Below, in pieces: positions 1 through 8,451 of a stretch of 64,000 nt of DNA. Numbering within the stretch: position 1 is the stretch's first letter; each line of letters starts with the position of its first letter. This stretch comes from Symsagittifera roscoffensis (Eukaryota; Xenacoelomorpha; Acoela; Convolutidae), in assembly GCF_963678635.1 (NCBI RefSeq), contig NC_087067.1:28467547-28531546 (forward strand), given 5' to 3'. The position numbers and the translations under genes are program-made. Below the pieces are notes generated by a model. That model made no database searches. It was not told the DNA's origin and was given only the letters and a program-made list of their open reading frames with translations.

Positions 1-1007
1 AATGTGAAATCCTTAGGGATTCAATCAAGTACCTGGGAAGAATGGTGGACAGTTATGGTGTGATGCCGGACCCGGAAGCAGTAGAAGCAGTGTTGACATG
101 GAAGGCTCCCAGAACGGACACACAGCTCCTGAGCTTCCTAGGGTTTGCCAACTACTACCCGGAGTTCATAAAAGGATATGCAGACAAGGTGTATCCGATG
201 CAGAAGCTGATGCGCAACAAAGGGAAAAAGTTCGAATGGAACGATGAAGCACAAATTGCCTTCGAGAACATAAAGCGGGAGCTGTGCGAAGCGCCAGTGC
301 TAGGCATGCCTACAGAAAAGGGAATGTATGTTCTTGACACAGACGCATCGGTAGTAGCCATCTCAGGAATATTGCATCAGGAGCAAGAATTGAATGGAAG
401 AACGGTTCTCCGTCCCATTGCATACGGCAGCAAGGTCTTGAGTGACACTGAGATGAAACATGGTGCACCAAAAGCAGAAATATTTGCAGTAGTCACCTTT
501 GTGGAAAAAGACCGCGCATACTTGGGGAACGCTCCCTTTAAGTTACGCTTGGACAACAGAGCGTTATCCTGGTTGAAGACCTACTCGATGGATCAGAGTT
601 ATATTGGTAGATGGATAGTAAGATTGGATGGCTACCACATGATAATCGAGCACAGGATGCGTGATAGACACCAGAATGCTGACAGCCTCAGCAAGAAAAC
701 TGAGTTCTATGAGAGATTGGAACAGAAGCAAGCCAATCAGGCAGAAATAAAGGAAGGATTCTCGTTTCTGGACAAAGAAACTTATGAAGCGCTTCCCTTA
801 ACGAGATGGTTGGACAAGTCTGGACATCCAATTCCAGGACATCCTGAGTTACCTGTAGAGAAAGCAGCCGAGATAAAGATCCTATCCAGGGGGGACCCGG
901 TCCCCTTGAATCTGTTGCTGCGCTCAAACCTGGTCCAGCAAGAACTCTCTCGCATGAACATAAACAGCCTCTCATTATTGGATAAAACAGTGCAGGTCAC
1001 ACCATAA
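1..1007 (+). pseudogene. Pol fragment: end of reverse transcriptase and RNase H (copy A)
   Basis: The frame is open from base 3, with the first Met at 42. The start is the RT thumb/connection region (SFLGFANYY, residues 31-39 from that Met), followed by a Ty3/gypsy RNase H domain. The RNase H acidic residues are present: Asp101 in DTDAS, Glu146 in KAEIFAVV, Asp171 in LDNRALSW and Asp214 in NADSLSK. RNase H removes the RNA strand during reverse transcription in the virus-like particle. After RNase H the reading runs through a Pol linker (GFSFLDKETYEALPLTRW) and stops at a TAA at 1005-1007. Copy B has the same linker, so the stop is probably a lesion and not the end of Pol. The family call is secure. 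Confidence 0.93.
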
Positions 1008-2178
1008 GTGATGCTGATGCTGGGTGGGTTGTGAGTGGGCAGCAGCAGTGGCATCACTGACAGTCATTGAGAAGGTGAAGATCATGCCGTCCAGACGACC
1101 ACACGAAGAGAACGGGTAGGATTGTAGGACAATATTTCAGCAACTTAATACCACACGAGGTTTTAACCAGTACTTCTTACGGACGGAAATAACCGGAGTA
1201 CAATACGCGAAGGAAAACCGTTACCGTTGTGGACCAGAATAAAGAAGGTGAAAAGGTAGAACGAAACCTGGTGCAAGATTGTTTGTCCGAGGAGACGAAC
1301 GATGAGAAGAGCCAGCGAGTTCAAGATCAACACCCGGGACAAGGAAGTTTGTCCGGGGAGTCTGATGTAGATTAGGAAGTTCCTGATGGGAAGCAGGACC
1401 TGGAGAACAAAGTTTTGTCCGGGGAGTTCAGATGGATGAGAAGAAAGCACAGAACTGACCCAGGAGATGGTGCAGACTCCATCGCAGACTCTTCAACAGA
1501 TGACAACTCCCGAAACTCAAGAATGGACACCTACTCAGACAGGAACTCGAGCTCAGGATCGGAACTGTCAGAATTAGCAATCCACACACTACTAGTGGAA
1601 ACTCGAGCTAGGGATATGGATAGAGAGGTATACCAGGACCCTGATAGCGATTGCTACCTCATACCAGATGAGAGAGTCTTTGACAACGCAGCGGATGATT
1701 TGGAAACAATAGCGGTATCAAAACGTTCGATAAATCCGTTGCCACAAAAAGAGGTAGTCAGGACTGATCTTCAGCCGTTCAAACAAGAAACACAGCCGTT
1801 GGCGAAGATTTGGTGCGTTAAAATGGAGGAAGACACACACCAGCCCAATGAGCTGAATAGTCAGATGAGTGTCATGAAGACGTACTTGAAGGCGAGATAC
1901 AGACTCTCGGATCTTCTAAGGGCGCAGAGAAATGATCGCATGACAAGCAACCTGAAAAGGTGGATCGAGAATGGTTCTCCGGATAAAGGAGACCTCGAGG
2001 AACACAGTTACCGTATCCTGAGACAGTATTTCCTGCAGAAAGAGGGAAGGTTATAATTGAACAAGGTCGGGATTGTGGCTTGCAAGAGAAGAGAAGAAGA
2101 CAAAGTCCTATACAAGTATAATGCGATAGTGTTGCCGCAACTCTATCAGACAGAACTATTGTTTAGTCGCATGATCAG
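1008..2178 (+). pseudogene. Pol linker between RNase H and integrase, frameshifted (copy A)
   Basis: The reading moves to frame 2 (open to the TAA at 2054-2056, one TAG near 1372) and then to frame 1 at integrase. It encodes an acidic, Ser-rich tether in which the tetrapeptide Leu-Ser-Gly-Glu (or LSEE) recurs three times at about 65-bp spacing (1282-1294, 1348-1360, 1414-1426). A conserved stretch follows, with SELAIHTLLVE and, later, LKARYRLSDLLRAQRNDR. Copy B has the same tether (56340-57440), also with repeated LSGES. Such long tethers are not usual in Ty3/gypsy Pol, where RNase H and integrase are nearly adjacent. A one-base lesion near 2165 separates this part from integrase; the first zinc-binding His of integrase (codon 2170-2172) follows an in-frame TAG. 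The function of the tether is unknown. Confidence 0.75.
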
Positions 2179-4029
2179 ATGGGCCATCAAGGGATCAACA
2201 AAAAGAGGATCCTGAAGCGCTTTGAGTGGCCTGGAATGAAAAAAGCATGTGAGAAGTGGGTAACAGCGTGCCTGTCATGCCAACAGGTCAAGGATCCAAG
2301 GAAATTGCGATTTCCTTTACAGTCGATCGAGTCGTCTAAATTCAACGAGGTGGTGCAGATAGATCACCAAAAGATATGCATGCCAGACAGTGGTTATAAT
2401 CAGGTCTTGGTCATGATAGATCATTTCACCAAGTATGCAGAGGCCGTGCCCTGCATAACTGCCTCGGCGGAAGAGACGTGCGACCACCTGATCAATACGT
2501 GGATAGCGAGACACGGTTGTCCGATGACGTTTCAATTGGATAACGGAACAGCTTTTGTAGGAGAACTCACGAAAGAGCTAATGAGACGCTCGCAAGTTGC
2601 TCAAGCTCACTCCACGACATACCATCCAAAGACAAATGGCTTAGTAGAAAGGCTGAATCGAACGCTAGTGTCGATGCTGAGGGTATATTGTACCAGGTAC
2701 ATGACCGATTGGGACAGATATCTTCCACAGGTGATGGGAGCTTACAATAGCACACAACATTCCACCACCGGAGTTAGCCCACATATGATGCTGACCGGGC
2801 ACGAGAAATCTTTGCCCTTGACTTTCTTCTACCCAGAGTATGAGGGGAAGAAGACGTCACCACAGGTCTATGTGAGGTATGCAATTAGACGTCAGCAAGA
2901 GTTGAACGACTTGTGTAGACGAAATACTCAGCAAGCACAGGCAAGGCAGAGGAAAATATTTGACAAGAAAGCAGCTGGTGCAAAAGATTACTCAGTAGGA
3001 GATTACGTATGGGTATTTCAGAATGTCATACCACCGAAAAGAACGAAAAAGCTTTTTAAAAAGTGGAGGGGACCCTTCATGATTACGGATGTGCACCAGG
3101 AGGGACGCTTTTATCGACTAGCCGCTCATTACGAAAACATGAAGCCACACAATCCATCGACAGAAGACTGGTGTATACCTGCAGACATGGAAGAAGGGGA
3201 TTATCTAATGATGGACCCTGCTTGTGAGATCAATGAGAAGGGCACCAGGGAAAAGAACGATGGAAATGAGGTCATAGAGGAAGGAACAAGTACACCACTG
3301 GACCTGGACCCAAATGACGAGGAAACTTTACCCTAGGCAGAACAGGACTGGCAAGACCCTGAACAAAGGGAGGTTCCTCAGAACTTGAAACCGGATCATC
3401 CGTTCACGATACAGTCTCGTCAGAATGACAGGACAAGATCCAAGAAGAAATATAACCCTTACGGCGACGATTTTGTAGTAGACAGGATAGACCTAAAGAA
3501 GATAGGGGAAGAAGTAGTGGGTCTAGAGGAAAAAACTGTGTCACAGGACATTGACATAGTCGATGATAACGACGATGAGTGGGTCGATGACCGGTCGAAA
3601 ACCAAGTTAGAATTCGACGACGAGCAACAGCAGTCATACGAACAAGACTTGATGAATCTGCGTGTCTTGGAATGGCTGAATGAAATGACGTCGGACCCAA
3701 AGGAGACCAGTGTCACGATTCCAGATGTAGATCGTGAAAGCATAAAAAACATGAAAACCGAACGAGAAGATCCTTCCTGGGCTGACCAGGAGGGGCGACT
3801 ACTCATTCCGGCTCCCAATCTCGATTTGATACCCGGTATGCAATCCATGGGGACGTCGATGGATATTTTTGTCCGGGGAGTGGGGGTAGGACTTACCTAC
3901 ACTGAAAACTTGATAATAAAAAAATTAAGAATAACAAGAGAGACAGCGGATTTAGAAGCAGAAACAGGCAAAGAACCAAAGAAACCTGACATAGGGAAGG
4001 TAGTTGAGTCATTTTTTAACTTACCATAA
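2179..4029 (+). pseudogene. Integrase and Pol C-terminal tail (copy A), one internal TAG
   Basis: Ty3/gypsy integrase joins element cDNA to the host chromosome. Numbering from the Met at 2179, it has zinc-domain His3, Cys31 and Cys34, the DDE triad Asp62 (IDHQ), Asp121 (DNGTAF) and Glu157 (GLVER) with a D-D(35)-E spacing, and a GPF/Y-type module at 298-300 (WRGPF). Compared with copy B it lacks about four residues just after RFYRL. Residues 386 on lie behind a TAG at 3334-3336 but in the same frame to 4029. This acidic, Asp/Glu-rich tail (DIDIVDDNDDEWVDD) has no recognised domain. Since the frame continues unchanged, the TAG is most simply a single-base nonsense mutation. The tail runs directly into the macro-domain frame. 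Confidence 0.92.
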
Positions 4030-4489
4030 ATTTTCAAGTAGCATAATACTAACAGACAACGATTTCATACTCACAGATAGAACATGTGCGATAGCATTCA
4101 CAGCAGACATGAGTTTTAAGACAGCGTTATCAGCAGATTTTAAGAGAGAATATAAAAACATAGAATTCCTTTGGAAGCAAAGACCAGGAACAGGGGGCGT
4201 TACAGCTCTGCCTCCGGCGGCGTCACAGATACCGGGAAAATACCTATGTTCCTTAGTGACACGGGCGACAAAGAAGCGGCACATAGACCCGGAAAACCTA
4301 GTCTTGTCCTTGACGAGATTGAGAGACTTCCTTGTGGAAAAGGATGTGAAGGAGCTTTCGCTTCTAGTGTACAACCCGAACAGAGGACGACTGCATCCTC
4401 GAAAACTGTACGCGCTCCTACACGTAATCTTCTCTGATACTAATATACAAGTATACTTACATAAGAAATATTACTTAAGTTTAGGCTGA
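4004..4489 (+). pseudogene. Macro domain (ALC1/TARG1-like), Pol-linked, copy A
   Basis: Macro domains bind ADP-ribose, and some remove it from proteins. This 160-codon frame has the order expected of a TARG1/ALC1-type macro fold: a polar strand then ADMSFKTALSADFKREY (binding loop and helix), a loop with PGTGGV, a strand ending CSLVTRATKKRH, a helix DPENLVLSLTRLRDFL, a strand KELSLLVYNPNRG, and a last helix and strand LYALLHVIFSDTNIQVYL. It overlaps the Pol tail by 26 nt in another frame, has no upstream ATG (first in-frame ATG near 4109), and copy B reads continuously across the equivalent boundary. So the domain was probably the C-terminus of Pol and copy A has a one-base lesion here. The Gly-rich substrate loop is not the canonical one, so enzymatic activity is uncertain. 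Confidence 0.78.
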
Positions 4490-4811
4490 GTTAAGGTGAC
4501 ATGCAAGAGGGTGTCATACTAAAGTAGGTAATGCGTGTTATGTTATGCTATGTGTTATGTTATTAAGGTTAGAGGGAGTTAGTGACCAGGAACAACTGAA
4601 TAACGATCTTAGGAATAGATCCAAAGTTTGGACTGTCAAATCTTAGGTCGAATTTCAAAATTTTAGAGACCGATTGATTTTAATACATTTTAGGATCAAA
4701 ATCTTTTTATCTGACTGTTTTAAATAAATTTTAACGACGTTAAGGTGAAACTGACAAGTGTGATATTCGTGACTTTTTTTCTAGTTCCTGATTGATCATT
4801 TAATTGCTCAA
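4490..4811 (+). other. Spacer between Pol-macro and ORF2 (copy A)
   Basis: This is about 320 bp of AT-rich non-coding sequence. It has a short run of TGTTATG-type repeats (about 4530-4562). The 3' end carries a pyrimidine tract ending in AG that is conserved in copy B and annotated separately. No terminator or promoter was recognised. Confidence 0.7.
4771..4784 (+). promoter_or_regulatory. Candidate 3' splice acceptor before ORF2 (copy A)
   Basis: A pyrimidine tract ends in CTAG and is followed by TTCCTGATTGATC. At the same place copy B has TTTTTTAG followed by ATCTTGATTGATC, and the bases before it (CGTGACTT) also match. Conservation inside an otherwise diverged spacer suggests a spliced ORF2 mRNA, either cis-spliced from the leader or trans-spliced. 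Confidence 0.5.
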
Positions 4812-5114
4812 TTGAGTCAAACCGTGAATCAAATCGAACCAAAACTTGGAAAGAGAAAGGATAATTTCAACTTGGATGAATTGATGGACCTGGCAGAGGC
4901 ATATGTAGGACCGATGGTAGATGCAATCTATCGTCGGCTAATGGATCGAAACTTCGCTCTGGAGGACCCAGAGGTAGTCATTTTGCTGACCGCCCTGATA
5001 AACATCTTGGGGCATGATAACTGTGGGGACCGCCCCACGGAAGTCCTATTGATGGCAGCATACGGAGAAAGGGGAGTACTAGACCGCCCGAACATGAGAG
5101 TGATGAGGTGGTGA
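4812..5114 (+). CDS. ORF2a: small acidic protein (copy A)
   Basis: This open frame of about 100 codons has its first in-frame ATG at 4884. No known domain is recognised. The matching small protein in copy B (53642-53935) shares the pattern LEDPE, a hydrophobic run with TALINI, RPTEVLLMAAYGE and the ending MRW, so it is a conserved component of the element. It ends in TGA at 5112-5114. Copy B instead runs on for a few codons and overlaps the next ORF in another frame. ORF2a may therefore be a separate small protein just before ORF2b. The predicted protein is compact and helical with no signal peptide. Confidence 0.6.
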   Translation: MSQTVNQIEPKLGKRKDNFNLDELMDLAEAYVGPMVDAIYRRLMDRNFALEDPEVVILLTALINILGHDNCGDRPTEVLLMAAYGERGVLDRPNMRVMRW

Positions 5115-5138
5115 AACGGGGCTCTCTTAGGGAGTGAC

Positions 5139-5852
5139 TTGGCGAATGAGCCTGGATTGGGAAGTTCTAGGACTTATCAACCAGGTGAAATGCCTTTGCC
5201 CTCCAAGCCCAAGCCTGGGCTGAGGAGAATGCATCAAGAGAACCGAACCATGCAAGATATAGATGGGATGAAGGATGAGCTGGAAGGGACCAGGAAGGAG
5301 CTGGATGAAGTGACTAAGACCATGCTCATTGCGGAGGACAACAGAGACATGTGGAAGAGATTGTTCGAAGACTGTAACAAAAAGCAGGGTGAAGAAATTG
5401 AGCGCTTCAGGCGGGACTACAAGGAGCGATCGGAACGGGTGGCATTGACTACAGCCGTGGAAAAAGTGATACCTGCAAGGAGTATTCCTCGTGGGCAGTC
5501 CCCGATGGAGCTCTTGACGCCTCGAGATATGAGTCAGACGACGGAAACGAGACCCCCGACAACATCAGGTTTGGTGACAATGCCGGACCCGAGTGACACC
5601 TTCGGTGACCCAGTCGTGGAACAAACGGCGAGGAAGCTGATAGAGACAGCTGGACGACTAGTCGCCAACAAGAATGCGCCAGGTTCCGGGGTGACTGCAC
5701 CCTATGGAACGATTGACGATACGGGCAGAGTACGACTCTCCCAAAGCGTGATGACCAGACAGGGAGTTAGCGACACAACGCCACCAATGGGGAGCTCTAA
5801 GGTCCCAGAGAGGAGGATACAAAGATGTCGGCGAAGAAAGTGTCACGTGTAA
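5139..5852 (+). pseudogene. ORF2b N-terminal coiled-coil region (copy A)
   Basis: This is in the same frame as ORF2a, 24 nt after its TGA. The conserved start DLANEPGLG corresponds to the ATG-initiated DLAREPGLG in copy B; the ATG appears lost here. Residues about 37-100 are a charged coiled coil (KDELEGTRKELDEVTK). A low-complexity Pro/Thr/Ser part follows, with a conserved MPDPSDTFGDP, then RKLIETAGRLV. The frame is destroyed at the 3' end by a 227-bp tandem duplication (5776-6226), whose length is not a multiple of three. By position it is the N-terminal part of the polypeptide that carries the SGNH domain; a role in oligomerisation is inferred. Confidence 0.65.
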
Positions 5853-6226
5853 TAGATGTACAGAAGAACAATCAGTTGAAGTATAACTTCACAGCAGTTC
5901 CAGAGGCGGATTCGAGAGCTTGCTTCAATCGAGCGACCTGGAACCCGGCATTGAACCTGCAGCAACCACCGCTAGGGACATCACATCTGATACTGGGAGG
6001 CGCAACGCCACCAATGGGGAGCTCTAAGGTCCCAGAGAGGAGGATACAAAGATGTCGGCGAAGAAAGTGTCACGTGTAATAGATGTACAGAAGAACAATC
6101 AGTTGAAGTATAATTTCACAGGAGTTCCAGAGGCGGATTCGAGAGCTTGCTTCAATCGAGCGACCTGGAACCCGGCAGTGAACCTGCAGCAACCACCGCT
6201 AGGGACGTCACATCTGATACTGGGAG
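5776..6226 (+). repeat. 227-bp direct tandem duplication inside ORF2b (copy A)
   Basis: Unit 1 is 5776-6002 and unit 2 is 6003-6226, near-identical with a few substitutions. The duplicated piece encodes the segment just before the SGNH nucleophile. Only unit 2 continues into the GDSL motif; unit 1 ends at LILGG. Copy B has a single copy, so this is a secondary event in copy A. Confidence 0.95.
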
Positions 6227-6702
6227 ATAGCTTAACCAGAGTACTCTCGAACTTGAGAACTTCTTGGGTCACCACGGTGATGGCCTTCGGAGGCGCGACC
6301 ATAGCCCAGTTATTTCGGATGGTGAAAATGATGAACCCAGAGAGAATTCCTAATCTAATGATCCTAGTTGGGACAAATAACATCTCGAGAAGCTCGGATG
6401 AGGAGGAAGCACTATGGGAATCAATGATGGTGTGCTTGCTTACTACTCTCTGACAGAAGTTAAACTGCGCGGTACTGACCGTTTGCACTGTGCCAATGAA
6501 TGCGATGAGTTTGACTGCAACAGGGAGAAGGCGCAATGAAGGAGTAGTCATTCTAAGAAATCTCGCAAGTCGGAATGACGGAAGGATGATCCTCATGGAC
6601 ATCGAACATGAGTTGAGAGCTATGGATCAGGCCAGGCTGACTACGGACGGCATCCAATTCGATAATATAGAAGGACAGGCTTGGTTGAACAGAGTCTTCT
6701 AG
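6052..6702 (+). pseudogene. SGNH (GDSL) hydrolase domain of ORF2b (copy A)
   Basis: SGNH hydrolases are serine esterases or lipases. Numbering from 6052, block I is ILGDSL with nucleophile Ser60, block II has FGGATI (Gly80/81), block III is VGTNN (Asn109), and block V is TDGIQF. The block V Asp is at 6646-6648, and the expected His three residues later is Gln (CAA, 6655-6657). Copy B keeps this His, so it was lost here by one base change. A TGA at 6451-6453 interrupts the domain, but the same frame continues through 6490-6702. A TAG at 6700-6702 ends it, and copy B has a TAG at the equivalent point. SGNH esterases are known as captured ORFs in some retroelements, for example in bdelloid rotifers and in CR1/L2-type LINEs. 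The substrate is unknown. Confidence 0.85.
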
Positions 6703-6708
6703 GAGCGA

Positions 6709-7515
6709 TTGGATGAGTTGGAAGAAGAACTCTTTGACACAGGAGTGCTAAAGCAGGAGGGAGCATTGAACGAACCTGTGATTACCACCTTTGTGCCTCC
6801 TAGCCTAGAAACACGCTTGGGGACGGTCCCGACCGTGACAAACTATAGACAGCAGAGCTCTAGCGAACCAGGTCAAAGAACAGACGTTCAAGATCGGTTG
6901 GGAGAAGCGCCAATGAGCAGGACCATTAATCCTAGGAGAAGACTAGGGCCTGTCAACCAGAGGGAGGAGACAGCCAGCACCTCTAGATCGGAAACGAGGT
7001 CGGAGACGACAAGGACCAGTCGAGAGGAAAGACTCCCTAACAAGAGTTCTCTAATGTGGTCGAGGCCAATACCTTCTCCATGGCACATATACAAGGATGG
7101 CCTGATGAAACTGAACCTTCAGACGGTGAGCTTCGCAGCGGATGCCAAGAGGATGCTGAACGGAGCAAGGTTATCGGTCAGCGGATTGTACTCGATAACA
7201 GGAGTGGACTGGTTGATAGCGGCTGGCATAAACTTCAGCTCTACAACTGCCTTGAGGTTTGCTGTTGCTGACCTAGAGGGACTGCCCTCTAATAACACAA
7301 TGGGACCAGTGATCGCCTGACCGTTACAAGACGTAAAACTGAATCACGATGAGGGGAATCAAGAAGAGAGACCTGGAAGATTTCTGATAACAAGGGCGCC
7401 GATTGGACAACATGTGAAGATGTTCAGGCAGTTGAACACACCCCCAGGTCATGTGAAAGAAAGAGTGCACCTGAAGCAAGTGAATCAGTAAGGCGATCTC
7501 CAAAGATACGGCGAA
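6709..7515 (+). pseudogene. ORF2b linker and conserved 'SGLYSITGVDW' segment (copy A)
   Basis: This continues in the same frame after the TAG. A first part (to about residue 105) is Arg/Ser/Thr/Glu-rich and probably disordered, with three repeats of the type (E/D)xRLGxxP. A conserved part follows: MWSRPIPSPWHIYKDGL, a helix, SVSGLYSITGVDW. Copy B has NRPDPSGWGQYK and SGLYRISGVD at the same place. Further in-frame stops at 7318-7320 (TGA) and near 7489 (TAA) break the frame before the next block. No known domain; it links the SGNH domain to a second possible SGNH-like region. Confidence 0.6.
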
Positions 7516-8451
7516 TTGAAAGCGATAAAGAAAGATGAGACCATCTTCGCCGCGTACGACAAAGCAGAATTGAAGAAGGCCAAGATTATGATAGTAGCGA
7601 ATTCAGAGATCGTACACACTTCCAAGTCCCTGTTTTGGGCGGACGTCATTATGTTGGCAGCGGTCGATCTGGACCTACTGCAATCCGTGTCAATGGCTAT
7701 CGGAGTGCAAAGACAGACGGATATGAACCCAATCACGATCGTGTTTGCTGGCATCAACGACCATCTACACAGTAGAGGTTTCCTGAGCAGACTCAGAGAG
7801 CCTACAACGGCAGAAAATGCCCTATGGCCAGCAATAAAAGACATCCTCGAGTCAATGGGTGAAGTTGTGGATGCGATGAAGGAGGGGTCCTTCACCAAGA
7901 CGACACCGAGAGTAGTGTTCGCGCTATCTCCGGGGTATGCACATCTCCCGTATGGACTGAAATTCGTGTATGCGATCGTGGCCTTGCTTTGGGAAGGGAA
8001 ATATGATGTAATCATATCGGCCCCAAATCGCATGATAGAGATGGAGAACCTGAGACCACTCAGGGCTGAGCTACCCGCGCTGTGGTCGGATATCTCAAAC
8101 GCATTGAGAGGATTCAAGGACCATGCGCTACACATGCTGATGCTGGACGAGGTGCTGGGGTTGGAACTGTCCAACTTCAGTCGACAGCTCAAACTGAAAC
8201 CGGGAATAGGCGACGACCATCGAGTGATCGTAGCGATGTCGAACGACTTATGTTTCCGAGGAATGGAATCAGCAGGAGAAAGAGAGAGAAGGAAAAATTC
8301 CCAGGAGACTAGAGCTCACTTGGAGGCAATAGTTTTGAGAACCAAACCAGAGGCTAATCAGTGGCTACATCTAAATCCTCGAGTAGCGGCATTGGGTCGA
8401 GTAGATCCATGCCTACTTGTTAAAGGAGGTGAACCTGGCGGAGAATGCTGA
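7516..8451 (+). pseudogene. ORF2b block with possible second SGNH-like fold (copy A)
   Basis: This 311-codon frame is in the same frame as the SGNH domain. The N-terminal half alternates hydrophobic strands and helices: IMIVANS, SLFWADVIMLAAVD, AIGVQR, and ITIVFAGINDHLHSRG. The last contains a G-x-N-D like SGNH block III. Copy B has IVAGSDYLYT and TIAGSNDHL at these positions. The second half has RVVFALSPGYAHLPYGLKFVYAI and PGIGDDHR. I read this as a diverged, possibly inactive SGNH-like domain, by pattern only. The end is damaged: relative to copy B about 60 nt are missing near 8410-8425, and the frame then moves to the next block, which overlaps it by 35 nt. Confidence 0.5.
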
